NCBI RefSeq assembly: GCF_040436315.1
Contig: NZ_AP031572.1
Span: forward strand, 1,302,001-1,366,000
Length of the DNA stretch: 64,000 nucleotides
Direction: 5' to 3'
Source of the DNA: Synechocystis sp. LKSZ1
Lineage (GTDB): Bacteria > Cyanobacteriota > Cyanobacteriia > Cyanobacteriales > Microcystaceae
Of this stretch, positions 47,539-55,939 are shown in pieces. Within the stretch, counting starts at the first letter, position 1, and every line of letters begins with the position of its first letter. A program made the translations under genes and the position numbers. Under the pieces are notes generated by a model. That model worked only from the letters and a program-made list of their open reading frames with translations, was not told the origin of the DNA and ran no database searches.

Positions 47539-48027
47539 ATGCCAAGTATGCTTCCACCCCCTCAACCCTTACCTGAACACCTTTGGGGAGAACAGTGGCG
47601 TTTCGTCACCCTGCCTGCCGGAGACTTTTTAACCGCTTTTCAGGATCGCCCCATTCCCTACGCCTCCCTGTCGGAATCTTTGTGGCCCTTTGCCTTCGGC
47701 GTCGCTTCGACCCAATCCCTACCTGGTATTGTGATCTACGCAGGGCGCCAATCTCGCTTGCTTTGTCAATGGCTCACCGACCAGCAACCCCAATACCTCA
47801 GCTATACGGAAACCGAAGCGGGCCAAGCCGGGGGCCTACTTCTCCAGGGCCAGCTTCAAGACCGCTGGATTCTCGTCACGTTCCAGGATGCGGAGATTGC
47901 CGCCGGGGGCCAACGCTTTAGCCAACGCCAACAACAAGCCCAGGGCCTCCACTTCCTTTGGGTACAACCCGATGACTCGGGAATGACGACTACGGGCATC
48001 TGGCTTCTCCAAAAGCCGATCACCTAA
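47539..48027 (+). CDS. Tab2/Atab2-like protein, C-terminal domain only
   Basis: This 162-residue frame from ATG 47539 matches the C-terminal half of Tab2/Atab2 (DUF1092) proteins as I recall them. The landmarks are LPEHLWGEQWRFVTLPAGDF, IPG-type LPGIVIYAGR, DRWILVTFQDAEIAA, QGLHFLWVQPDDSG and GIWLLQK. Tab2 proteins of about 280 residues bind RNA and act in translation of photosystem I psaB mRNA in algae and plants. The N-terminal half is not found upstream; instead the yefM/yoeB pair lies directly there. It may be a shortened gene or a pseudogene. The ATG at 47548 is an alternative. Confidence 0.7.
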   Translation: MPSMLPPPQPLPEHLWGEQWRFVTLPAGDFLTAFQDRPIPYASLSESLWPFAFGVASTQSLPGIVIYAGRQSRLLCQWLTDQQPQYLSYTETEAGQAGGLLLQGQLQDRWILVTFQDAEIAAGGQRFSQRQQQAQGLHFLWVQPDDSGMTTTGIWLLQKPIT

Positions 48028-48038
48028 ATCAAGCAAGT

Positions 48039-48818
48039 CTAAATACCTAAACGTTTGGGACGACGCTGACGACCCGCTAGCAGTAGGGGGTCTAAAAATA
48101 CAACAATTTCTTCTAGGGGCAGGCAACGCACCGCCAAAGAGTTGCGGTGAATTTGATAAACCCAATTGTGATTAACATCCACTGCCGTTAACCAACCACT
48201 GCGGGGATGGTAGGCCCCCGTATCAATTCCTAACCAGCCGACACCACTCACCAATTTACCCGGCTCGACCTGGGGAAAAGTAAAGGTGATGGTATGGCCA
48301 ATAATGATCAATTTTTCGGCGAAGTAAGGGTAACGACTCTGGTGGAATTTATCTCGAATCCAACAAAATTGCTCCTGGCTTTGGTCTTCTAAGGGGAGTT
48401 GGGGGTCTAAGCCGGCATGAACTAACCAGATATTACCCAGATCTAGGTACAGTGGTAGGTTCTGCATCCAGACAACGTGTTCCTGGGGAATTTGGTAGTT
48501 ATAGCTCTGGAGTGTTGCCTGGCCACCGCTATACAACCAGGCCTGCAACAGTTGCGATGAGAGGGCCCCGCCCTTGAGGGCCTCTAGCATCATTTGTTCA
48601 TGATTACCTAAAATACAATGGTATTTATTTTGCATCACAAAATCGACTACACGGGCACTCTCCGGGCCACGGTCGATCAAATCTCCCACAAAATAAACGG
48701 CATCTTGGGCCGTGGGAGCCATGACGTCAAACAATTTTAAGAGAGCATCGTAGTGGCCATGGACATCACCAACAATGAGCCGCCGCGGGGCAGAATGGGG
48801 GAAAGGGGCAATGGACAT
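48039..48818 (-). CDS. Metallophosphoesterase, PP2A/ApaH-like
   Basis: The calcineurin-type motifs are GDVHGHYDAL, GDLIDRGPES, LGNHEQMM and the later HAGLDP. They bind two metal ions for phosphoester hydrolysis. It resembles bacterial serine/threonine protein phosphatases and symmetrical Ap4A hydrolases, and I cannot choose between them. The protein has 259 soluble residues. It is convergent with the tab2-like fragment, with 11 bases between the stops. Confidence 0.9.
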   Translation of the reverse strand: MSIAPFPHSAPRRLIVGDVHGHYDALLKLFDVMAPTAQDAVYFVGDLIDRGPESARVVDFVMQNKYHCILGNHEQMMLEALKGGALSSQLLQAWLYSGGQATLQSYNYQIPQEHVVWMQNLPLYLDLGNIWLVHAGLDPQLPLEDQSQEQFCWIRDKFHQSRYPYFAEKLIIIGHTITFTFPQVEPGKLVSGVGWLGIDTGAYHPRSGWLTAVDVNHNWVYQIHRNSLAVRCLPLEEIVVFLDPLLLAGRQRRPKRLGI

Positions 48819-48929
48819 GAGGTGATAATAGCAAAAATTCCGGCGAGTCTAGCCAAGTTACCGTCTCTACGGTCTAATTGCTACTGTGCTCTCAACATTC
48901 CGTCACAAAAGACCTTTAGATTCTCGATA

Positions 48930-49370
48930 ATGCTGAAATGTTTACGTTCGTTGCGGGGTTTTTGGCCCCTCCAGGCAAGCCTGTTATTGGTACTCCTCTT
49001 ATCGAGTTGCGCAGAAACTCAAAAGGCCCAATGCCAAAAATTAATTCTAGTCACCAAGAATATGGCCCAGGAAGCCGCTCAATACCGCACCACCACTAAA
49101 CCGGAGGATACCTTGGCCATCGCTTCGGCCTTTGAAAAAATGGCCCAAAAATTGCAAGATCTCAAATTCTCAGATACTCAACTGAGTTCCTATCAGCAAA
49201 ACCTGGCTGAAGTGTATCTTGGTAATGCTACTGCTACTCGGAGTATGGTCAAAGCCATTCAAGAAAAGGACATCCTGACCGCGCGTTTAGCCCAGGCTCA
49301 AGTCAAACAGATCGGTCAGCGAGAACAGCAGGTCATCACTCAGATGAATCAGTACTGCCAGACGCCTTAG
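48930..49370 (+). CDS. Putative lipoprotein, 146 residues
   Basis: The N terminus has a signal of about 28 residues with lipobox LSSC (LLVLLLSSCAETQ), so the mature protein should be lipid-anchored. The rest is helical and Gln/Ala-rich, with two further cysteines that could form a disulfide (one near the start of the mature part, one near the end at YCQTP). No family is recognised. ATG 48930 is chosen because the signal peptide begins there. The last 35 bases overlap the convergent cobL gene. Confidence 0.75.
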   Translation: MLKCLRSLRGFWPLQASLLLVLLLSSCAETQKAQCQKLILVTKNMAQEAAQYRTTTKPEDTLAIASAFEKMAQKLQDLKFSDTQLSSYQQNLAEVYLGNATATRSMVKAIQEKDILTARLAQAQVKQIGQREQQVITQMNQYCQTP

Positions 49371-50637
49371 GCGGTTGAGCCAGCAACAGATAAACCGGAT
49401 TCAGGGGCTGAAAACGGGTCAGTTGGGCCAGAGCCAAGGAGCGGGCAATCTGTACCTGTTGTACGCTATAAGGCCATCCCTGCCGCTGAAACCACTGCAA
49501 TCCTAGGCTGAGATTTTCGAGGGTAGCCAAGGCCAGAACAACTCTAGCCTCTGGTGTCAGACAGGCCTGGAGATAATTCAAAATCGTCTCTAGTTGCCCG
49601 CCACTACCCCCGATAAACACCCGGTCGGGACGAGGCAGATTCGTTAAGGCCGCTGGGGCCACTCCTCTGACGGGAACGACATTCCTGACTTGCAGGCGAC
49701 GACAATTCTGTTCAATTAAAGCTAGGCCGGCGGCGGTTTTTTCAATGGCATAAACTTGGCTCTCGGGGCATAGACGCGCCATTTCAATGGCCATGGCCCC
49801 TGTCCCGGCACCAATATCCCAAATGATTTGTCGGGGTTGAAGGGCCAATTCCCCCAGGGCCAAGAGCCGAATTTCACGCTTGGTCATCAGGCCGGGCCGG
49901 TCGGGAAAGCTTAGAAAAGTACTATCCGGTAGGCCTAGGCGAGGCAGGGTGACTAGGTCGGGTAATGGTGCCGCCTCACACCGCACTAAAACCAGCACGT
50001 TCAGGGGCGCAATAGTTGCCGGGTCTAGCTGTTCTAAGTCTGCGAGGGAATAGGCGGTGATCCGTTCCGTTTCGGCCCCCAGATTTTCGCAGAGCCAAAA
50101 CTGGTAAGCATTAGCCAGGTCAAGACTCCGGTACAAACGAGCAATGGCCACCGGGTGGTGCTGGGGGTCAGTCAGAATCGCTAGCTTAGCAACCCCCTGT
50201 TGGAGCGGCGGCACAAGGCAATCCAGAGCCCGGCCATGGACACTGAGAACGACCGCATCCTGCCAGGGTAATTTAAGGCGATTAAAGGCCAACTGGACAG
50301 AACTGAGGTGGGGGTGAAATCGCAACTGCTCCGGCGAAAAATAGGTCAAAAGCAAGCGCCCTAGACCAAAATACAACGGGTCGCCGCTGGCCAAAATAAC
50401 GATCCGGGCCTCGGGAGTTAATTGGGGCTGGAGTTCTGCCCACAGGCCCTGAAGATCTCCGAGGGGCAGACGGGGAGCGGGGTGTTCTGGAAAAAAGTCT
50501 AAAAGCCGGCCGGCTCCCACCAACAGGGTGGCCTGGGTAATCATCTCCTGACACTGCCTACTCAGGCCTGCCGGGCCATCCAAGCCAATACCGATAACGT
50601 CGATCACGGCCGGGGGCCTAGGGAGAGGAAGGTTCAC
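49336..50637 (-). CDS. cobL: Precorrin-6Y C5,15-methyltransferase (CobL, CbiE+CbiT fusion)
   Basis: The N-terminal CbiE domain (VIGIGLDGPAGLS, ILASGDPLYFGLG) methylates C5 of precorrin-6Y. The C-terminal CbiT domain has the SAM motif WDIGAGTGAMAIEMAR and GGSGGQLE, and acts on C15 with decarboxylation at C12. The fused 433-residue form is typical of CobL and is part of cobalamin synthesis. The start is a GTG at 50637. No other cobalamin gene is in the window. The 3' end overlaps the lipoprotein gene. Confidence 0.94.
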   Translation of the reverse strand: MNLPLPRPPAVIDVIGIGLDGPAGLSRQCQEMITQATLLVGAGRLLDFFPEHPAPRLPLGDLQGLWAELQPQLTPEARIVILASGDPLYFGLGRLLLTYFSPEQLRFHPHLSSVQLAFNRLKLPWQDAVVLSVHGRALDCLVPPLQQGVAKLAILTDPQHHPVAIARLYRSLDLANAYQFWLCENLGAETERITAYSLADLEQLDPATIAPLNVLVLVRCEAAPLPDLVTLPRLGLPDSTFLSFPDRPGLMTKREIRLLALGELALQPRQIIWDIGAGTGAMAIEMARLCPESQVYAIEKTAAGLALIEQNCRRLQVRNVVPVRGVAPAALTNLPRPDRVFIGGSGGQLETILNYLQACLTPEARVVLALATLENLSLGLQWFQRQGWPYSVQQVQIARSLALAQLTRFQPLNPVYLLLAQPPKASGSTDSSE

Positions 50638-50668
50638 GGTTCCAGCTTGGGTGAAGCGTTGCTTTTTA

Positions 50669-50740
50669 TGGGTCGCCTGGGATTCGAACCCAAGACCAAT
50701 CGGTTAAAAGCCGAGTGCTCTACCGCTGAGCTAGCGACCC
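50669..50740 (-). tRNA. tRNA-Lys (UUU)
   Basis: On the minus strand the 72-base gene starts GGGTCGCTAGCTCAGC, has anticodon loop CTTTTAA with anticodon TTT, TTCGAATC in the T loop, and ends GCGACCCA. The acceptor stem pairs completely, and CCA is not encoded beyond the discriminator base. Confidence 0.95.
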
Positions 50741-50793
50741 GTGTGTTTTCCACACGATTTACTAATTTAACACAGAGAACTTGAAAATACAAG

Positions 50794-51702
50794 CTATTGT
50801 GCCAAGGTTTCTACCTGTATTTCTACCCAGGCTTCCAGGGTGCTGTGGGGAGCAAGGTGAGTCAACTGTTCTCCTGTATTCAGCGCATTGCGGGGCGCAC
50901 TCCAGGGTTCAAGGCAAATATAGTCTTTGTCCTTGAGCGTCCAAAACACCAGGGTAGAAAAGTGCTCAGAGAAGTCCAGCCGGATCTGTAGGCCCCGAGC
51001 CCGATCCTGAAAGCCCGTCGTCAATTGGCTGATCGGGGTAAAGGCAAAATCCATTTCCGCCCTCTGCCAGTTAAAATTTCCCTGGTAGGGATGGTTGGTC
51101 TTCGTTTGTTGGTCTTGGTAGGCCTGGGCCGGAATATCAAACTGAAGTTGGTGTTTATCCGCTACCTGAAAATAGGGATGTAGCCCCGTAGAAAAGGGCA
51201 TGATCTGGGGGGAGTGGTTGGTGTATTGCTGGTGAATTCTCAGGCTATTGCCTCGTAACTGGTAGGTAAAGCGTAGCTCAAAGGCAAAAGGATAAAGGGC
51301 CAGTGTTTCGGGCGTACTGCGGAGGCCCAGGGTTAAACTAGCGGCCTCGGTCATGTTTTGCTCCAGGACTTGCCAGGGCAAATTGCGAGCAAAACCATGC
51401 TGTTTTAAGGCATAGGCTTGACCGTCTAGCTGATATTGGTCGTTGGGCAGATTGCCACAGATTGGGAACAGAAGGGGAATGCCGCCCCGCACGCTCAGAT
51501 TGGGGTCTTGGAAGCGCTGGGTATCCAGGTAGAGGATCTCCTGACCTTGGACTTGCCATTGGCTGATGATGCCGCCCCGCTCAGGGACAACGCTCAGACG
51601 ACTGCCACTATGCTGGTCTTCTAGGTGGTAGGTCAAATATTGGTCTAGTTGGCGGGTGATCGTAAACACGGTGGGGGCCAGAGAAGAACTAGGCCCCAGC
51701 AT
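50794..51702 (-). CDS. Aldose 1-epimerase-like protein
   Basis: The 302-residue protein has the galactose-mutarotase fold landmarks GGIPLLFPICGNL, KQHGFARNLPW, FSTGLHPYFQV and the C-terminal EPWSAPRNALNTGE. The His in KQHGF and in GLHPYF and the Glu are the usual catalytic set. These proteins interconvert alpha and beta anomers of sugars or sugar phosphates. The gene lies between tRNA-Lys and the phytol kinase gene with no clear partner. Confidence 0.9.
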   Translation of the reverse strand: MLGPSSSLAPTVFTITRQLDQYLTYHLEDQHSGSRLSVVPERGGIISQWQVQGQEILYLDTQRFQDPNLSVRGGIPLLFPICGNLPNDQYQLDGQAYALKQHGFARNLPWQVLEQNMTEAASLTLGLRSTPETLALYPFAFELRFTYQLRGNSLRIHQQYTNHSPQIMPFSTGLHPYFQVADKHQLQFDIPAQAYQDQQTKTNHPYQGNFNWQRAEMDFAFTPISQLTTGFQDRARGLQIRLDFSEHFSTLVFWTLKDKDYICLEPWSAPRNALNTGEQLTHLAPHSTLEAWVEIQVETLAQ

Positions 51703-51745
51703 AGCACCGGAGGGTTCAGGGCCAGGCCCTCTTCCCCAACCCTTT

Positions 51746-52417
51746 CTAAAGCCAGAGTTGTGTCAAGCCCCAGGACAAAAAAGCCGACCCTAGGGGCACC
51801 GTGAGATTATCAATACCAAGTTTGGAGAAGGTTTCCAATAGGGTCGCCACCAGGGCAATGATTACAGCAATCCCTAAAATCAGGCCCTGCCAGTCCCACA
51901 ATGGCCCTAGCACTAAGCCCGTGATAGCGCCACTGATGACCAGCATGGTGAGGGAACCTTCCCAGCTTTTGCGGATGCCCCCTAGTTGGTAGGGATGACG
52001 ACCGAAATTTTGGCCAATCAGGGCCGCCAGGCCATCCCCCCAGGCCATAATCAACAGGCCCAGGGCCGCAAACTCTGGTTGGCCGCGGGGAAAAAAGAAA
52101 CCAGATAATAGACTGATACTGATAGCGTAAAAGAAGGTACCAAAACTACGCCGTCCTACACTTTCTAGGCTAGGTAATATCGGCAAGTAGTAGGACAACA
52201 GGGCAATGCCAGCAGCCAGAATCCCGGCCAGAATCCCCACCCACCCCGGAATTTGGAGCCACCAGGCCAACAAAAGAACCTGGCCACTGCCAATATGAAC
52301 CATCTTGCGGGTAAATTCGCCGTGGTGAGGCTGGGAACGATTCCAGAACTCTGCCACCACAATCAGCAGGGCCAGATAAACGGCGATTAAAGCAATAGCT
52401 AGAGGCAGGGTGAGCAA
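51746..52417 (-). CDS. Phytol kinase / dolichol-kinase-like CTP transferase
   Basis: This polytopic protein of about 220 residues has the family segments RKMVHIGSGQ and WGDGLAALIGQNFGRHPY, as in VTE5-type phytol kinases and dolichol kinases, which phosphorylate phytol from chlorophyll breakdown for tocopherol and phylloquinone. The longest frame would start at a TTG at 52465, but a TTG at 52417 has GGAG seven bases upstream and begins at the first membrane helix, so I prefer it. It is 71 bases downstream of grrA on the same strand. Confidence 0.85.
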   Translation of the reverse strand: MLTLPLAIALIAVYLALLIVVAEFWNRSQPHHGEFTRKMVHIGSGQVLLLAWWLQIPGWVGILAGILAAGIALLSYYLPILPSLESVGRRSFGTFFYAISISLLSGFFFPRGQPEFAALGLLIMAWGDGLAALIGQNFGRHPYQLGGIRKSWEGSLTMLVISGAITGLVLGPLWDWQGLILGIAVIIALVATLLETFSKLGIDNLTVPLGSAFLSWGLTQLWL

Positions 52418-52487
52418 GCAGTCTCCAAAAAACGTCAATGGGACGACATGAGAGCAAACAGACAAGGGATGGATCGGATCATGACTC

Positions 52488-52859
52488 CTACCAATTCACA
52501 AAGCCGCCCCCATTCCGCCAAGGACTGTTCCAAAAACCACCGCCATCAGCCCAGCCGTTGCGCCAAGGATTAACGTTTACAAAGCCTCGGCTACCGGCCC
52601 CATTGCCCCAGCCACCGCCTCGGGTATTAACAAAGCCGCGGCCACCACCGCCACCATTACCCCAACCAATAGCCACCTCCGATGGCAGGCCACCATTCTG
52701 GGCCTGGGTTTTCAGAGCCGTGTTAATACGAGCAATCCGGCCCTCCACAGCGGGGGTATGGGTCGGAATTTCTGCTTTGGCAATGGTTGCTTCAGCGGAG
52801 GTCGCACAGAGAGTAGCGAGGGTGACAAGAAAGGCTGTCCAGCCCATTTGAGTATTCAT
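52488..52859 (-). CDS. grrA: GrrA/OscA-family radical-SAM RiPP precursor (Gly-rich)
   Basis: The 123-residue protein has a signal-like N terminus (FLVTLATLCATSAEA), the family helix AVEGRIARINTALK at residues 37-50, and a Gly-rich core. The core holds nine three-residue units of aromatic-x-Asn/Asp: WGN, FVN, WGN, FVN, WRN, WAD, FWN, WRN and FVN. This is the substrate type of GrrM/OscB three-residue cyclophane-forming radical SAM enzymes, which crosslink the aromatic ring to the Asn/Asp beta carbon. The partner substrate-binding protein grrP is immediately upstream. No grrM gene is in the window, so the maturase must act in trans or be lost. Confidence 0.9.
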   Translation of the reverse strand: MNTQMGWTAFLVTLATLCATSAEATIAKAEIPTHTPAVEGRIARINTALKTQAQNGGLPSEVAIGWGNGGGGGRGFVNTRGGGWGNGAGSRGFVNVNPWRNGWADGGGFWNSPWRNGGGFVNW

Positions 52860-52923
52860 AGATGTTTTTGAGCGTTTGCAAATTTGATAACAGATGATGA
52901 AGCGATAGGAATCCGCCGGCTTT

Positions 52924-53814
52924 TTAAGGCTTGGGAGGAATTTGTTCGTGGGTCACTAGGATATATCCCATAAAGCTCTTGATTTTTTCTGGATCAACCT
53001 TGGCAACCCCTTCTGGGCCAATCCATTGCTGAACCGCCGCCACCGTTGCTTGGTCTCCCCGGACATAGTTTTCGGCGAGGCGCACGATCGCTCGATTGGC
53101 AGATCTTAGAAAGGCGGGGTTATTTTGAGGAAGCATACAGGCAATACCGTAGCTCATATAGGGTTTATCGGGTATCAGGTGCGTATCGGTCACCCCCAGG
53201 GCCTGACGTTGTCCGTCTAGCAGCAGACCATCCCCGGCTACCCCGTCTACTTTTTTATTTTTCAGGGCCAGAATGCCTTCCTCTAGAGTAGCTACAGGCA
53301 CTAAGATGGCTTTCGGTTGGGCTAATTTCACTGTTTTTTCAGCGACGGAATTAGGCACCACGGCAATGCGTTTACCCATGAGGTTTTCCTCCGATTTGAT
53401 CGGGCTACTGTGGGGAACGAGCAAACGGATCCCTGTAACCGAATAGCTAATGGTAAAGTCAACAAATCTATCTCGTTCCCAGGTAAACGCCGTATTACAG
53501 GCCAGGTCAATTTCACCACTGAGTAGTTTGGGGATAGCGGTGGTCACATCCGAGGCTTCAACCATTTCTAAGCGAATGGGTTTTCCTAATTCCCGCTCCA
53601 CTTCTGCCCGAATCAGATTAGCCATATCAATGGAGAGGCCAACGAGCTCATTTTTGTCGTTGATGTAGGAGTAGGGAACGAGGTTGAGGGGGGTTCCCAG
53701 GGTTAATACTCCTGTCCGAGCCGTTTTTTCAAGCACGGTTTCCGCCTGACTAGCCGGGGTCGCAGCCAGAAAGAGGAGAAAGCTCAGAGCCGGAATCGCA
53801 AGCTTTTTAAACAT
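52924..53814 (-). CDS. grrP: GrrP-type orphan extracellular substrate-binding protein
   Basis: A signal peptide (LAIPALSFLLFLAATPASQA) is followed by a bacterial type 3 solute-binding domain: VLTLGTPLNLVPYSYINDKN, GLSIDMANLI, LSGEIDLACNTAFTWERDR and GKRIAVVPNSVAEKTV. No transporter permease or ATPase is nearby, and the protein sits 64 bases upstream of grrA, as in GRRM-type loci where this orphan binding protein accompanies the peptide. The protein has 296 residues. It may bind the modified peptide or a small ligand in the periplasm; neither is shown. Confidence 0.88.
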   Translation of the reverse strand: MFKKLAIPALSFLLFLAATPASQAETVLEKTARTGVLTLGTPLNLVPYSYINDKNELVGLSIDMANLIRAEVERELGKPIRLEMVEASDVTTAIPKLLSGEIDLACNTAFTWERDRFVDFTISYSVTGIRLLVPHSSPIKSEENLMGKRIAVVPNSVAEKTVKLAQPKAILVPVATLEEGILALKNKKVDGVAGDGLLLDGQRQALGVTDTHLIPDKPYMSYGIACMLPQNNPAFLRSANRAIVRLAENYVRGDQATVAAVQQWIGPEGVAKVDPEKIKSFMGYILVTHEQIPPKP

Positions 53815-53899
53815 TCTTTGTCAAAGGTAATTTGCCCCTAGTGTAGCGGCAGTTATCGGTTGGGAAAAGAGCTCCGTGGCCTTTCTTAAATTTTGGCTC

Positions 53900-55261
53900 C
53901 TAGAGATGATCAGCAAAATAGCGTTGGTAGAGGGGACAACTGACCTGGGCCAGGTCACCGAGGAGGGTAATCAGACCCATGCTTTCTAGACGATAGGCGG
54001 CCGTAGGCTCTAATTGGACGGGCTGGGCCTGGCTAATCACCTGTTTCATCGCTGTGGCTAGACTGAGATTGGCCTGGAGATGACTCCAATGGCGTCGCAG
54101 GTGGGCGCTGTAGATTCCCCCTTGGGTTGGGGCTTCCACTAAAATTTGGCCGAGATTGAGGGAGCCGACCTGGTTTAAGGCCAAACGAATGAGGTAGGGA
54201 TGGCCCCCCACCAGGGCCGTTAGTGCTTCCAGGTGGGGTTGTAGAGCGTCTAAATTGGTAGAATCGAAGCTGAGTAGACCGACTAATTCTGTGACCTGAG
54301 CTAGGTTAAAACCAGGTAACTTTACCTGTTTACCCACATTAAAGGGAGATTGATTGGCTTCTAGCTTGAGGTAGGCTTCTGTGGAATTGGCCAAAATCAA
54401 ACGCAGGTTTTGCCAGGCCGGTAGATTATTACTTTCTTCGTGCCAGTAGCGCAACATCGGCAGGAAATCCTCGGCAATAACGGGGTAATCAAACAGCCGA
54501 TCTAGGTTATCTAGCCCGAGTACCAGGGGCTGATCCGAAGTCTCCAGCAAACAGCTTTGAAAGTAGGTTTTACAACTCACCAGACTACCAAATAGTTCTT
54601 CGTCCCAGTAATCATCCAATTGGGGTTTGAGGGCCAATTCTCGACTGACGTTGGCACAAAACCAGCGTAAAAATTTATCGAGACTGCTGAACATCGAACT
54701 TTCAGCGGCCTGGAGATTGAGATACACTGTTCGATACTGGCCCTGCTCAGCTTGCTGGAGGAGGAGCTTGAGGAGGGCGGTTTTGCCCATTTTTTCGGGG
54801 GCTTTAATCCGCAAAAGGGCCCCCGGCCGAGTCAATTCCTGCAGGCACTCACTTTCAATCGGAGGCCGAGAAATGTAAAGGCTATTGTCCCCGATGCGAG
54901 GTACCGCCAAGGGCATTAAGGGAGAGGACGCCAGGGCCGTCCCTTGGGCCGATAACCATTGGGGGTATTGAGTATCCTTAAACCACTCCCGCAGAATCTG
55001 AAATTTCCCCGGCCCTTTGCTGGAGGGGTCTAATTCGGGACAACCCTGGGGCCGGTCCTTGGCAAAAAAGCTGTAGATCTGGGTCATCTGCTTTTTGTAG
55101 GTCTCATGGCTGGCCGCCTCGGCAATTTCCCAGACCTCGAGATCCGATTTACGCCAATTTTCGTAGGCAAACCGTGCTAAAAAGACTTCCTTCAGTTTGC
55201 CGTGGATGTCGTAATCGTTGGTGATGTCTCGTAAAAATTGATCCCAGCCTTGGGGTTTCAT
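53900..55261 (-). CDS. AAA-like (AAA_35, STAND-type) ATPase
   Basis: Residues of about 125 to 440 form the AAA_35 domain common in cyanobacteria, with SLYISRPPIESECLQELTRP, Walker A KAPEKMGKTALL and Walker B LVLGLDNLDRLF. The N-terminal 115 residues are an all-helical region (WRKSDLEVWEIAEAASHETY) that I cannot name and that could be an effector-associated or helix-turn-helix domain. No WD40 or protease domain is fused. It lies 85 bases upstream of grrP on the same strand and 164 bases from ycf51. Its role is unknown. Confidence 0.85.
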   Translation of the reverse strand: MKPQGWDQFLRDITNDYDIHGKLKEVFLARFAYENWRKSDLEVWEIAEAASHETYKKQMTQIYSFFAKDRPQGCPELDPSSKGPGKFQILREWFKDTQYPQWLSAQGTALASSPLMPLAVPRIGDNSLYISRPPIESECLQELTRPGALLRIKAPEKMGKTALLKLLLQQAEQGQYRTVYLNLQAAESSMFSSLDKFLRWFCANVSRELALKPQLDDYWDEELFGSLVSCKTYFQSCLLETSDQPLVLGLDNLDRLFDYPVIAEDFLPMLRYWHEESNNLPAWQNLRLILANSTEAYLKLEANQSPFNVGKQVKLPGFNLAQVTELVGLLSFDSTNLDALQPHLEALTALVGGHPYLIRLALNQVGSLNLGQILVEAPTQGGIYSAHLRRHWSHLQANLSLATAMKQVISQAQPVQLEPTAAYRLESMGLITLLGDLAQVSCPLYQRYFADHL

Positions 55262-55425
55262 GGGCGTTTAGATCGCAATAACGCAGGCGAATTGACTATC
55301 CCTCTAGGGTACAAATAGAAACCGCTTTTTGGGGAAGCCCCTGATTGAAGCTAACGACAATAACAAACCAGCCCGAAACCGGCGGAAGCCCAGGGGAAGA
55401 CCATTGTCTTGAAACGACATTCCTC

Positions 55426-55932
55426 CTAGCTGACTTTTGGCAGTTGGGCAAAGGCCTTTTTATTAATTTCCACTTTGGTTTGACTGTCATCCTGACTCCC
55501 CAGAGGCCGCTGGAGTTGTCCGAGGTACAGCGGTTTAGACAGGCCCGGTTGAGGGTGAATCAGGGCCCGAGCACGAATGGTCAGTTGGTTGTCTCCTCCC
55601 TTGGCCCCGCGGCCGTAGGAAAAGTAGGTATTGGCTGCCTGTAATAGGGTTGCCTCTAAGGTCTGGGGAGTCACACTGGTGGGAACGCTAATCACAATTT
55701 GATTGGCTCCATTGTCGTAGACCCGGCTAAACTTAACAGAACCGGGAACCTCCGCCCGCTCAAAAAGCCCCAAGCTCAGCCCCCAGAGGCCAATAGTAAG
55801 AACTGCCATAAAGCCCGTAATCCCTACTAAGCGGAAACGAATACCCCATTTTAAAATGAGGGCCAGTAGCATCAGAATCAGGGCCAGAAGGGTTCCGTAG
55901 AGAGACCATTGAGTATACGTTGCAAAGTCCAT
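55426..55932 (-). CDS. ycf51: Ycf51-family (DUF2518) membrane protein
   Basis: The 168-residue protein starts MDFATYTQWSLYGTLLALIL, has two N-terminal membrane helices and a soluble C-terminal domain with VYDNGANQIVISVPTSVTPQ. This matches the Ycf51/DUF2518 family of cyanobacteria and red-algal plastids. Function is unknown. It follows trpB by 7 bases on the same strand, so cotranscription is likely. Confidence 0.85.
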   Translation of the reverse strand: MDFATYTQWSLYGTLLALILMLLALILKWGIRFRLVGITGFMAVLTIGLWGLSLGLFERAEVPGSVKFSRVYDNGANQIVISVPTSVTPQTLEATLLQAANTYFSYGRGAKGGDNQLTIRARALIHPQPGLSKPLYLGQLQRPLGSQDDSQTKVEINKKAFAQLPKVS

Positions 55933-55939
55933 GGCTTAA

